Source: a bacterium (lineage in GTDB: Bacteria; Bdellovibrionota; Bdellovibrionia; Bdellovibrionales; Bdellovibrionaceae). Taken from it: 64,000 nt of DNA. Below, piece after piece: positions 1 to 9,286 of the stretch (the stretch's first letter is position 1; each line of letters starts with the position of its first letter). The DNA lies in contig JAIELP010000004.1 of the NCBI GenBank assembly GCA_019752925.1, forward strand, positions 1-64,000. Direction: 5' to 3'. The notes under the pieces are model-generated. The model worked only from the letters and a program-made list of their open reading frames with translations. It did not search any database and was not told the origin of the DNA. The translations under genes and the position numbers were made by a program.

Positions 1-1
1 A

Positions 2-2125
2 CCATCGCAACCAACAAACGGTGGTAAGTATTTAAGAACTGATGGAACAAATTCTACATGGCAGAACATTGTATCAACAGATGTGACAACAGCGCTTGGT
101 TATATACCTGCAAGTTCCACTGGTGTAGTAACAAGCGTTACAGCTGCAGGAACAGCAAATAATCCAATAGTAATTGGTGGAACAGCATCTGCACCAACAA
201 TTGATATCCCAAGAGCTACCACAGCAGTAAATGGTTATTTAAGTTCAACTGATTGGACAACGTTTAATAACAAGATAAGTTCCGGAGCAGCAGCTTCTGG
301 AGATTTAACGGGAACGTATCCGAATCCGACATTAGCAGCTGTAGGAACAGCGGGAACGTATGCAGTAGTAACAACAGACTCAAAAGGTCGTGTAACATCA
401 GGAACAGCAAGTTTAGATTTAACAACAAGAGTAAGTGGGATGTTGCCAGTAGCTAACGGTGGTACAGGTGCAGCAACATTTACAGCGGGTAATTTATTAG
501 TAGGAAATGGCACAAGTGCATTTAACAGTTTAGCTCCGGGAGCAAACGGAAATATATTATATGTATCAGGTGGCGCATGGACAAGCAGCACTCCAACAGC
601 TGCTGGCTTAATGAATAATACATTAAATAGCGGTCAAATATTTGTTGGTAATGGGTCTAACGTAGCAACAGCAAGAACTTTATCGGGCGATGCAACTATG
701 AACTTGTCTGGTGATTTAACACTGTCCTCTGTGGGCACAGCAGGTACCTATGCGTTGGTTACAACAGACTCAAAAGGTCGTGTAACATCAGGAACAGCAA
801 GTTTAGATTTAACAACAAGAGTAAGTGGTGCATTACCAATTGCTAACGGTGGTACAGGCGCGACAACAGTAACCGGAGCCCTTAACAACTTATTATCAGC
901 ACAAGCTGCAAATAGTTTATTGCAGTCAAATGGTACAGTAACCTCGTGGTTATCATTTAATCCATTGGCATCAAATAACACTATAGTACAACGTGATGGT
1001 TCAGGAGTTGTAAATGCAAATGGCTTAGGTTTAACAAATACTGGTACAATTACGATCAGCGCACCAGCAGCTGCTTCAACTCATTCATTAGTTTTACCGG
1101 GATCAATCGGTTCAAATGGCCAAGCTTTAACAATAGCCAACTCAGGTACTGGTCAATTGCAATGGTCAACAACTTTAACTGGCGCAACTACATTCAGTGG
1201 TGATGTAACAGGTACAAGTTCTACAATGACCTTAGCAAATACAGGTGTAACAGCTGCATCATATGGATCAGCCAATGGAGTGCCAACATTTACGGTGGAT
1301 GCAAAAGGTCGTTTAACAGCTGCAAGTGAGGTATCATTAGATATCACGAACGGTACAACAGGTACATTAGGTGTAGCACGCGGTGGTACAGGGGCCACAA
1401 CATTAACATCTAATGGTGTATTGTTAGGTAACGGTACAGGTGCAGTAGCAGTTACGGCTGCCGGCGCAGCTAATTCAGTATTAAGAGTACCAGCAGGCGG
1501 TGGAGCCCCTGTATTTAGCAATCTTGTATCTACGGATATTTCGACGGCATTAGGTACTCAGTCAGCAAATTTAGTTTATGCTGGTCCTGCGAGTGGTGCT
1601 GCAGCTTCTCCGGGTTTCCGTGCTTTAACTTCGGCCGACGTAAGTGCCGCTGCATTTAGACCGGGCGGTAATGCATTTGGTTCTACTGCAATATTAGGTA
1701 CGACGGATTCTAACCCATTATTGATCAGAACAAATGGTTCTACTCGTATATCTATGGATACTTCGGGTGGTGTTCAGTTTAATGGTCAAGGCTGGTCGCA
1801 AGCTTCAACAACGTGTTCTGGTGCCACATGTACGTGGGATGCTAATACAAGTAACGTAATGGTGTACGCTGCTGGTACTACGGTAAACCCTGCAATCAGC
1901 ACAAGTAACTTCAAAGCCGGTGGTGCTTATATGTTAGTTGTAACTCACTCGGGTGCAGGTACAGGAGCTATCTCGTTAGGCTGTAATAATACAGCTGGTT
2001 CAGGTACGAACTTCTCGTATGTTCCTGCCAACGGAACTCGTGTGAATGGTACTAAGGGTAAAACAGTGTACACAATTATGTTTGACGGTACAGATTGCTT
2101 GATCACTTGGATTACTGGCTTCTAA
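2..2125 (+). CDS. Repeat-rich fibre/adhesin protein, 5'-truncated by window edge
   Basis: The reading frame is open from base 2; the first possible start inside the window (GTG at 83) is probably internal, because in-frame translation upstream continues the same Thr/Gly-rich style (KYLRTDGTNSTWQNI). The body consists of beta-rich repeats built on GDLTGTYPNPTL, TTDSKGRVTSG, PVANGGTGA and LLVGNGT, as in phage tail fibres and bacterial trimeric fibres. The last ~130 residues differ: a Cys-containing globular tip (STTCSGATCTWD, LGCNNTAG, DGTDCLITW) with no visible peptidase S74 chaperone. This layout resembles the trimeric fibre adhesins with variable tips reported in Bdellovibrio; the family assignment and prey-surface role are inference. 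A strong terminator follows at once, so this is the last gene of its transcript. The N-terminal export signal lies outside the window. Confidence 0.8.
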   Translation, partial: PSQPTNGGKYLRTDGTNSTWQNIVSTDVTTALGYIPASSTGVVTSVTAAGTANNPIVIGGTASAPTIDIPRATTAVNGYLSSTDWTTFNNKISSGAAASGDLTGTYPNPTLAAVGTAGTYAVVTTDSKGRVTSGTASLDLTTRVSGMLPVANGGTGAATFTAGNLLVGNGTSAFNSLAPGANGNILYVSGGAWTSSTPTAAGLMNNTLNSGQIFVGNGSNVATARTLSGDATMNLSGDLTLSSVGTAGTYALVTTDSKGRVTSGTASLDLTTRVSGALPIANGGTGATTVTGALNNLLSAQAANSLLQSNGTVTSWLSFNPLASNNTIVQRDGSGVVNANGLGLTNTGTITISAPAAASTHSLVLPGSIGSNGQALTIANSGTGQLQWSTTLTGATTFSGDVTGTSSTMTLANTGVTAASYGSANGVPTFTVDAKGRLTAASEVSLDITNGTTGTLGVARGGTGATTLTSNGVLLGNGTGAVAVTAAGAANSVLRVPAGGGAPVFSNLVSTDISTALGTQSANLVYAGPASGAAASPGFRALTSADVSAAAFRPGGNAFGSTAILGTTDSNPLLIRTNGSTRISMDTSGGVQFNGQGWSQASTTCSGATCTWDANTSNVMVYAAGTTVNPAISTSNFKAGGAYMLVVTHSGAGTGAISLGCNNTAGSGTNFSYVPANGTRVNGTKGKTVYTIMFDGTDCLITWITGF
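371..438 (+). repeat. 68-bp exact direct repeat, copy 1
   Basis: This copy is identical base for base to 761-828, a spacing of 390 bp or 130 codons in the same frame. It encodes the TTDSKGRVTSGTASLDL segment of the fibre repeat. Flanking repeat units are similar but not identical, so this stretch was probably duplicated or gene-converted recently. A diverged third protein-level unit (FTVDAKGRLTAASEVSLDI) lies at about 1290-1350. Confidence 0.95.
761..828 (+). repeat. 68-bp exact direct repeat, copy 2
   Basis: Second copy of the 68-bp sequence at 371-438. The bases immediately outside both copies differ, so the match ends sharply at each side. Confidence 0.95.
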
Positions 2126-2148
2126 AATTATATTTTTCAGTTAAATAA

Positions 2149-2180
2149 AAAACGGCGCTCAAATGGCGCCGTTTTCTATT
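2149..2180 (+). terminator. Rho-independent terminator after fibre gene
   Basis: A 10-bp perfect stem (2149-2158 with 2166-2175, GC-rich core CGGCGC) has a 7-base loop and runs into a T-rich tract. It sits 23 bases after the fibre stop codon. Confidence 0.9.
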
Positions 2181-2192
2181 TAATTTTTCGTA

Positions 2193-2239
2193 CAAATTAA
2201 TTTAAATTTTTCTCAAATTAATTCGTGGAATTTTTCCAC
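2193..2239. promoter_or_regulatory. Direct and inverted repeats upstream of the RCC1 gene
   Basis: CAAATTAATT occurs twice, at 2193-2202 and 2214-2223, 21 bases apart (two helical turns). It is followed by a 6-bp inverted repeat GTGGAA-ttt-TTCCAC at 2225-2239. The position, about 120-165 bases before the next start, would suit regulator binding, but no factor can be named. Confidence 0.3.
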
Positions 2240-2356
2240 TAAAATCTATCAGCGCGCTTCAAATTGAATCAACAAAAATTTGATTAAAGTTTTAAACTTA
2301 TTTAACCGAAACTTTTACGTCGGCCATTAGTTGCACGTTAACTGAAAGGAACTACC

Positions 2357-5300
2357 GTGAAAAATAACCTCACAAGTTTTGTTTTGCTATTGCTGTGTGT
2401 ATTTAACGTTGAAGCTCATAATAACAATAGCAATAAAAAACCAGTTATTGATGCCTATATTTCCATTTTAGATGCTCAGCATTTAACTTCAGTACGTGTA
2501 AACATAGAAAAATCTGACGACCCTGATGGTAAGATAACAAAAACTGAAATTAATTTTGGTGATGGTTTTGTAAGTTCAAAAGATGATGTTATTCATCAGT
2601 ATGCTGCTGATGGCGTATATACGATTACAATTAAAGCCTGGGACAATAGAAATGCTGTATCAGTTGTTACTAAAAACATTGATGTAGCATCAAACTTAAT
2701 ATTAAGCGATGGCGCATCTATTTACGGACCTATTGGTATTAAGGATAATAAAACTTATTCTTTTAATGCGAGTGCATCGCAACTACAGAAGAAGTTTAAA
2801 CTAATTCTGACCCAGCAGCCTGAAAATAGATACTCGATGTATTTAAACAAATTTTTAAATTGGTGCTATAAATTTTTAGGCCATAACCACAATGATAAAT
2901 TTGAAGCCAATGTTGAGCTTAACGGCATTGAGATATTTGCAAAAAATGAAATTTCAAAAAATACTTTAAAAGCTGAAAAATTTGTTAACCTAAAAAACTC
3001 TAATAAAATTAAAGCTGATTTTGATCATGAGCATGGCAATAAATTTAAAGTTGAGATTAAAGAAGTAATTTCTTTAAAAGATGAAGTAGCGCCTGTAATT
3101 ACAATAAATGTTCAATCGGGATCGGAAGTAAACACCGATCATATTCCAGTTAGTATTTCAGATATTTCCGGACAGGTAACCACGGATGTGTGGAAAGTAA
3201 TGCCTCTAGCTCAAAATGGACCTCCAGTAAGTGCGGGCACTGTAAATCAGCATATTCTCACAACAACCGCCTCTAGCTTCAATATTCCTTTAACTGAAGG
3301 ACTAAATAGCTTTATTTTAAGATCTCAGGATATTTTTGGTAATGTAAGTAATTACTATTATATCAACAATATACTTTATGATGGAACTGCGCCGGAAATT
3401 TTAAGCTTAACTCCGCAGTTAGCAGGAACTTTTTATTTTTACGAAATTCCACCGGTTCAGGTTACATTGCCTATAACTAAGTTTTTTGACATTGTTGCAT
3501 CTGAAAGAATTGCATCGCTTGAATTAATTTCGGGCGCCAGCAACTTAAACTTAGTTTTTACAGATGTGGCTAGAACAAAAGTCAGTGGCAGATTTACGAT
3601 TAATCAGGCTGGAATTAGTGTTGTTCAATTCAAAATTAAAGATTATGTGGGAAATGAGCGAGTTTATACTTATTCAATAAATAATATTATAGTAACTGAA
3701 CCAATTCAGGTGTCTTTACAGCCAGCACCGAATCAAACCTATTATACAAATCAGCACTTTTTCAATATTTCATACCAAATGCAGGCTAATTACCCGGTGT
3801 ATAGTAAAGCTTTTGTTAATACTCACCTGCAAGCTACCACTGATGGAGCAAATGCAAGTATATCAGTGCCGCTGACTCAAGAGGGCGTAAATAATATTGA
3901 TATGCATTTCTTGTATAGTTTTGAACCTAGATTTGCGGCAGCAACTGGGGCATGGACTATTATTAAAGATAGTGTAGCGCCTAGTTTGAGTAGCTCTGCT
4001 CCGGATAACAATACTACTGTTTATACAAATCATTTGCCGCTAACTATTCCGGTTAGTTTACAGTTTAGTGAAAATTTAACTAACATAAGCGTTAACGGAG
4101 TTTCTTCGCCTACTTTTACTAACAGCTATTCAACAAATCATTTTGTTTCATCAGCTGGAACAAGTACTTTAGAAATTTTAGCCTCAGATCGTGCTGGTAA
4201 TATTGGTCAGCTGAGTCATCAAATAAATGTTCAATTTTCAGATGCTAGTTTAGTTTTAAAATTAAGCGAAAGCTCGACTGATATATTAACAAATAAAATT
4301 AGCATTCCTTTATCTGGAACTGCTTCAGAAAAGCTTCGCTCAATAAAAATGAATAATCAGCTTATAAGTATTGCAGGCGATGGTAAATCATTTGATGCAG
4401 TATTTGAAGCGCCTGCTGACGGGCTTTATCATATTGTTTTTGAGGGCACTGATATATATGGAAACTTAGCAACAACCGATACTTATATAAGAGTGCTAAG
4501 TGGTATGCCTGATGGAATTGAGAATTATAAAGGACCAGATGGAACTTATACCAATGGTCAATATGAAATAGATGCAGGTCAACTATTTGGTAGCGGACCG
4601 GGCGGCGATATTTGTAATGCACTAGACTCCTTTTTTGGAGGCACAAGTGATATTGAGTTGGAAGATGTAAGTAGTGTGCTAGGGCATTTACCTAAAGATT
4701 ACCAAAAGAAAATTCCTAAAGTTCCAAGTTTAGAAAATTTTTATAAAAAACATATTGATCGTGACCCAGCCAACATAGTGAAGGCGGGCTATCTGATGAT
4801 GTGTCATGGTTTTGAATTATTTGCAAGTGGTGATTGTCAAAAAAACCGTGAACTATTTAAAAAAGTTATGCGTAAGTATCCTGAGCCATTTATTATCAGA
4901 AAACTTCCTGTACCTGCTATCGTTCAAGATTTTTTAATAAAGCGTTACAATATTTGTAGTGGACTCGACACTTCAGGATTAGGCTGCAAAGATTTGTCTA
5001 TATTTGTTCCGTTTTTGGCCGACTTAGCTTTGCCCGGAATAGGCCAAATGATTAACTCTGACATGGCTGAATTTGTAACTGATACTTTTTTATGTAAAGA
5101 ACTTTGCGATCAGCCACAGTATGCAAGTACTCCTCTTTGCCAAGAGTTCGAGTTACCAAAAATTCCTAACATTCCAAACTTTGGAGCGCCTAGATTTAGT
5201 TTTCCTAGTGGTGGATCGGGTGGAAGCTGGGGGCGCGGTGGCAGTTGGCCAGGTGGCGGCGGGGGTAGTTGTGGAGGCTGGTTCCAGCCGAGATGCCCTG

Positions 5301-8035
5301 GTAATGGTGATAGTGGTGGTGGAGCTGGTGGAATTGGTATAGATTATATTTGTTCGGCTGTGCCGAGTTTGTGGTTGTGTCACCCAGATAATCCAAGCAA
5401 TACCGGAACAATTACAATTACTCCTATCAATGAGTGTAATCTTAGCTGGACAATAAACGACATTGTAAGCGCCAACCCTTCAATGAGTTTACCAATGGCA
5501 TTTACAAATTATGTATCAAGCTGCTTACCAAGCGGATTGCCGTTTATTCCGGATAACAAAAAGCCAATTTTAACTGTGACAGCTCCTGTTCAAAATCAGG
5601 TTGCAACTGAAAATACGGTTCGAGTTATAGGCTATGTGGATGATGTTACTTCGCAAGTTAAAATTAACGGTGAAGTAGTAAATACATTGCGTGGTCCGAA
5701 TGGGTTGCATTTTGATGTAGATGTTTTAGTGCCTACCAACTTAAAGATTTTAGTTGAAGCTTCGGATGCGAGTGGGAATTTGGCTGAGCCAATTGAAGTT
5801 ACTTTACAGAACAATACTGCAAATTTAGGTGCTGTTTCTAAAATTAGTATTGGTGAAAGTCACGCATGTGTACTCATTCAAAACAAGATTAAATGCTGGG
5901 GCGGAAACCAAGGTGGACAGTTGGGTAATGGTGGAGCCCTTAGTACAAATACACCAACAAATGTTGTGAGCTTACCAAATGGTGAAATTACAAGTTTTTC
6001 GGCAGGTCGATTTGCAACGTGTGCTGTAGTAGATGAAGCTGTTTATTGTTGGGGTAGTGGATTGCCAGGAGTTCCGCGTACTAACTCTGCCATGTTACGC
6101 TCAGGTCTTGAAACTGGTGTTAAAGCAGTTTCTGTCGGAAATACGATGGCTTGTGCATTAATGTTAGACGGAGTTGTAAAGTGTTGGAATGGCCCACAAC
6201 CTTATATAATCGCGGGATTAGAGGGTGATGAAGTTGATCAATTAGCAGTTGCCGAGGGGGTTGCTTGCGTTAGTTCTAAAAACGTTGGTGGCGTAAAATG
6301 TTGGGGATCATTTACACCAACTAGAGTAGTTGGATCTTCTCCTGTACAAATACCTGGGATAGATGAAAAAATATTAAGTTTAAGTGTCGGCTTTAGATTT
6401 ATGTGCGCAGTGACTGTAAATAACAAATTAAAATGCTGGGGACAGCAAGAAGACGGCTCATTTTCATTAATTGCGCAAGAAATGTTTAGTTTTAACTCAA
6501 TCAAAAAAGTATCAACTTCAATGGCTTCTAGAAATGTATGTATTCAAGAACAGTCCGGATTGAAGTGTTGGGGGCCAGGAGAGTTGGGGCAGCTTGGTGA
6601 CGGATTAAATGCGAATAGTTTAGAGCCTGTTGATGTGGTCTCATTGAATGGATATATTGATGACTTCGACGTAGGTGCAGGATTTTCATGTGCTTTGATT
6701 AGAGGAGAAGTTTATTGTTGGGGTCTGAACTACCAAGATAAACAAAAAATTGAATTTAAGCCTATTATAACAGTAACTTCACCTGTGCAAAATCAACAAG
6801 TTTCAGGGAGTATACAGGTTACTGGTTACGTAGATAATGTCAATGCAGCTGTTAAAGTAAATGGTCAGCAAGTTATTACAACACCAAGTGCACAAGGGGC
6901 GTATTTTAGCGTCAACATAGTTCCGCCATTAGATTTAAAAGTTAAAGTAGAAGCTGTAGATGAATTTGGAGTAAGTGCAGACATTATTGAAATCAATTTA
7001 ACTAATGTTGCCATTTCAATTAATAATTCATTAATCGACTTACATAACTTTGGATTAGTGATAATTGAAGGAGACGTGTATACGTGGGAAAATGATGCAA
7101 CAACATTATCTCGAGTAAGTGGTATTCAAAACGCGACTGCTGTTACAGTTGGTAAAAAACACACTTTCTTCTGTGCCATATCTGACAAGAAAGTTTATTG
7201 CTGGGGTCAAAACAATAGTGCACAAATAGGTATTCCAACTTCACAAGCGGATTTTGTTGCCAATCCTACATTTGTTGATCTCGGTGGTGATGTTGAGCAG
7301 GTAAAAGCTGGCTACGGTCATGTTTGCGCACTCTTATCTAATAAGACTGTTAAATGTTGGGGTGGAGGTTTTGGTTACGGTTTGGGAAATGGTAGTATTG
7401 GAAGTTCATCTCCTTCTCCTGTAACTGTTCTTAATCTGGACAATACGGTTACTAGTATTGGCTCATATGGTAATTCGAGCTGTGCATCACTTGCTTCGGG
7501 AGTCGTAAAATGTTGGGGAGCTAATTATAGTGGACAACTTGGTGATGGTACAACAATAGATCGTGCAGCGCCTGTAGCAGTTCAAGGTATTAATGTACTT
7601 GGTGTTGTAACCAATATTTCAGGAATCGAAGACGAGCGAGGCAGTTTAGGTGGTGCATGCGCTCAAAGTAATGATCAAATTAAATGCTGGGGAAGCTTTG
7701 ATATCAATGGGGATGGTACTTTAAATAGTGCAAATCCACCGATTTACCCACTGAATTTACTGCAGCCATTAGTTGGCAATTCTTTTGTTGCTGGCGCCGG
7801 AAATAAATGTGTAATTGATGCCACAGGTATAAAATGTTGGGGAGAGGACAGTAGAATTTTTGGCCCATCACAGTCTTCGATTGTAACTGTGCCAACTTCT
7901 GTTAGTTATGTAAACGCTTCAAATATTAAAGCTATAGCGCTTAAACGAAGTCTTTGCTATTTAACTAATAGCAACGATGTTTACTGTGCTGGCCACAATT
8001 ACAGTAACGGCGTGCCAATTAAATTAAATAGATAG
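2357..8035 (+). CDS. Giant secreted PKD/Ig/RCC1 twin beta-propeller protein
   Basis: 1,892 residues, GTG start with AAGGA eight bases upstream. Order seen: signal peptide (1-20, ends VEA); PKD-like domain (~27-110); several Ig/cadherin-like modules with DRAGN- or DIFGN-type motifs (~245-715); a Cys-containing, partly helical region (~718-945); a Gly/Ser-rich linker (~948-995); an Ig module starting KPILTVTAPVQNQ (~1070-1152); an RCC1 propeller (~1157-1462); a second Ig module starting KPIITVTSPVQNQ (~1467-1552); a second RCC1 propeller to the C terminus. Blades carry KCWG or YCWG paired with a Cys 6-9 residues earlier, suggesting one disulfide hairpin per blade, which fits an oxidising extracellular location. 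RCC1 folds usually bind proteins; a surface recognition or adhesion role is inference. No sortase, autotransporter or anchoring domain is visible. Confidence 0.85.
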   Translation: MKNNLTSFVLLLLCVFNVEAHNNNSNKKPVIDAYISILDAQHLTSVRVNIEKSDDPDGKITKTEINFGDGFVSSKDDVIHQYAADGVYTITIKAWDNRNAVSVVTKNIDVASNLILSDGASIYGPIGIKDNKTYSFNASASQLQKKFKLILTQQPENRYSMYLNKFLNWCYKFLGHNHNDKFEANVELNGIEIFAKNEISKNTLKAEKFVNLKNSNKIKADFDHEHGNKFKVEIKEVISLKDEVAPVITINVQSGSEVNTDHIPVSISDISGQVTTDVWKVMPLAQNGPPVSAGTVNQHILTTTASSFNIPLTEGLNSFILRSQDIFGNVSNYYYINNILYDGTAPEILSLTPQLAGTFYFYEIPPVQVTLPITKFFDIVASERIASLELISGASNLNLVFTDVARTKVSGRFTINQAGISVVQFKIKDYVGNERVYTYSINNIIVTEPIQVSLQPAPNQTYYTNQHFFNISYQMQANYPVYSKAFVNTHLQATTDGANASISVPLTQEGVNNIDMHFLYSFEPRFAAATGAWTIIKDSVAPSLSSSAPDNNTTVYTNHLPLTIPVSLQFSENLTNISVNGVSSPTFTNSYSTNHFVSSAGTSTLEILASDRAGNIGQLSHQINVQFSDASLVLKLSESSTDILTNKISIPLSGTASEKLRSIKMNNQLISIAGDGKSFDAVFEAPADGLYHIVFEGTDIYGNLATTDTYIRVLSGMPDGIENYKGPDGTYTNGQYEIDAGQLFGSGPGGDICNALDSFFGGTSDIELEDVSSVLGHLPKDYQKKIPKVPSLENFYKKHIDRDPANIVKAGYLMMCHGFELFASGDCQKNRELFKKVMRKYPEPFIIRKLPVPAIVQDFLIKRYNICSGLDTSGLGCKDLSIFVPFLADLALPGIGQMINSDMAEFVTDTFLCKELCDQPQYASTPLCQEFELPKIPNIPNFGAPRFSFPSGGSGGSWGRGGSWPGGGGGSCGGWFQPRCPGNGDSGGGAGGIGIDYICSAVPSLWLCHPDNPSNTGTITITPINECNLSWTINDIVSANPSMSLPMAFTNYVSSCLPSGLPFIPDNKKPILTVTAPVQNQVATENTVRVIGYVDDVTSQVKINGEVVNTLRGPNGLHFDVDVLVPTNLKILVEASDASGNLAEPIEVTLQNNTANLGAVSKISIGESHACVLIQNKIKCWGGNQGGQLGNGGALSTNTPTNVVSLPNGEITSFSAGRFATCAVVDEAVYCWGSGLPGVPRTNSAMLRSGLETGVKAVSVGNTMACALMLDGVVKCWNGPQPYIIAGLEGDEVDQLAVAEGVACVSSKNVGGVKCWGSFTPTRVVGSSPVQIPGIDEKILSLSVGFRFMCAVTVNNKLKCWGQQEDGSFSLIAQEMFSFNSIKKVSTSMASRNVCIQEQSGLKCWGPGELGQLGDGLNANSLEPVDVVSLNGYIDDFDVGAGFSCALIRGEVYCWGLNYQDKQKIEFKPIITVTSPVQNQQVSGSIQVTGYVDNVNAAVKVNGQQVITTPSAQGAYFSVNIVPPLDLKVKVEAVDEFGVSADIIEINLTNVAISINNSLIDLHNFGLVIIEGDVYTWENDATTLSRVSGIQNATAVTVGKKHTFFCAISDKKVYCWGQNNSAQIGIPTSQADFVANPTFVDLGGDVEQVKAGYGHVCALLSNKTVKCWGGGFGYGLGNGSIGSSSPSPVTVLNLDNTVTSIGSYGNSSCASLASGVVKCWGANYSGQLGDGTTIDRAAPVAVQGINVLGVVTNISGIEDERGSLGGACAQSNDQIKCWGSFDINGDGTLNSANPPIYPLNLLQPLVGNSFVAGAGNKCVIDATGIKCWGEDSRIFGPSQSSIVTVPTSVSYVNASNIKAIALKRSLCYLTNSNDVYCAGHNYSNGVPIKLNR

Positions 8036-8224
8036 GCTGGGGCTAAAGTTTCTGTTTTAAAAACCACTGGTACAGACGGAATTAAAGACTTTTTCATTCA
8101 AATTATTAACTAGACTAGGCCTCCCAAAGTCTTAATATGGTCCGTTTTATCGGTGGATTTTAGATAAATCTGATGAAGTCTTTTATACTATAGAAGTGTT
8201 ATTTTTCATTCTTGCGGAGGCTAT

Positions 8225-9286
8225 GTGCTGCAAAGACTTTTAGTTATTACCGGAGTGCTTTTATTTTTAGGTAGCTGTATCAGCAGCTATGTACGTTTGC
8301 CGAGTTCTGCAAAGCAAGTTTATGGTAACGGCGACATCCAGCAATCATTACTTTTACTCGCGCAAAATAATATTTTAGTAAATATCCCTGAAGCTACGAC
8401 CCGTGAATTTGAAAAATCAGAAATCGATCAAAAATGCCGCTCAATTAAAGAACCTTTGTGGTCTGAAAAACTTTCAGTTTATTTAAATGAATTCCGCAAG
8501 CGTCCGGAACTTTTAAGCCGCTTTCACGTTATTGAAATGAAGCGTGCAGATACAGCTGATGTAAGAGTTCAAAAAGATTTAGATGGAGCAGTTACGCTTT
8601 CGATCAATTTTGTTAAACTTGAAAACTACGGTAAAGTTTCTTTTCAGACTAAATTACCATGTAATGGTTCTATAGCTGAATATTTAGGGCGCGAACTGGT
8701 TAAAACTAACTATGATTTTCCGGGTATAGAGAAATTTGTATTAACTCTGCAGAATCTACCTGAAAAGAAAGATCTTCCGCGTTTTCAGTTTTCAAACAAT
8801 TTCTTAAGTTACTTAGCTGAGCGCGGAGCCATGTTTAAGTTTTCGCACGAGATGTCTTTTGAAAAAACAGCTCAGGGAAAATATGTAATGGCTGAGTTAT
8901 TGAATAAGCTTTCAGAAGAAGTAAAACAACCGTTTCATCAACATCTTAATTACTGGTTTAAACAAATTAATGAGCAAAGTACGCAAGCGCATTTAATTCA
9001 GATGTTTGCGGCTCTGCCTGACCGTGAAATTAAAGCCGGCGTAAGAGTAGATGCTAAAAATGAAAACTCATCGGTAAAAGCTGCGGGTGAAGCGGATTTA
9101 ACTTATTTGTATATTACTTATAATGTAGAAAACGATCAGATTAATTCTGCAAACTTACAACAACTTGAAAAATGTTTACAGAATTTCACTGAAGATATGA
9201 GCGGAATTAAATTAAGAAAACCTGCGGCTACAGAAAAAGCCAGCTATCTACGGCCGGGTTATTCGTGTAATGTTTCAAAGCTATAA
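8225..9286 (+). CDS. Predicted outer-membrane lipoprotein, unknown function
   Basis: 353 residues. The GTG start at 8225 is set by GGAGG at 8216-8220; an ATG at 8223 is in another frame that stops within seven codons. The N terminus is a type II signal peptide with lipobox LGSC (Cys about residue 18). The mature part is soluble and charged, with no family I recognise. Its stop codon overlaps the convergent gene at 9281-10054: the two coding sequences share six bases. The only internal Cys residues visible are in QKCRS, LPCNG, EKCLQ and the C-terminal YSCNV, which may pair. Confidence 0.75.
   Translation: MLQRLLVITGVLLFLGSCISSYVRLPSSAKQVYGNGDIQQSLLLLAQNNILVNIPEATTREFEKSEIDQKCRSIKEPLWSEKLSVYLNEFRKRPELLSRFHVIEMKRADTADVRVQKDLDGAVTLSINFVKLENYGKVSFQTKLPCNGSIAEYLGRELVKTNYDFPGIEKFVLTLQNLPEKKDLPRFQFSNNFLSYLAERGAMFKFSHEMSFEKTAQGKYVMAELLNKLSEEVKQPFHQHLNYWFKQINEQSTQAHLIQMFAALPDREIKAGVRVDAKNENSSVKAAGEADLTYLYITYNVENDQINSANLQQLEKCLQNFTEDMSGIKLRKPAATEKASYLRPGYSCNVSKL

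Noticed and set aside
371-828. Two exact repeats as a possible CRISPR or mobile-element end
   Set aside because: Only two copies, direct, in frame within a repetitive fibre gene; no spacer pattern or transposase.
235-1521. Minus-strand open frames (118, 77 and 122 codons) opposite the fibre gene
   Set aside because: They mirror the repetitive Gly/Thr/Ala codons of the + strand gene and have no ribosome sites or family signature.
5121-5411. Three short frames in other phases over the Gly-rich linker
   Set aside because: Low-complexity shadows of the GGT/GGA codons of the large RCC1 gene.
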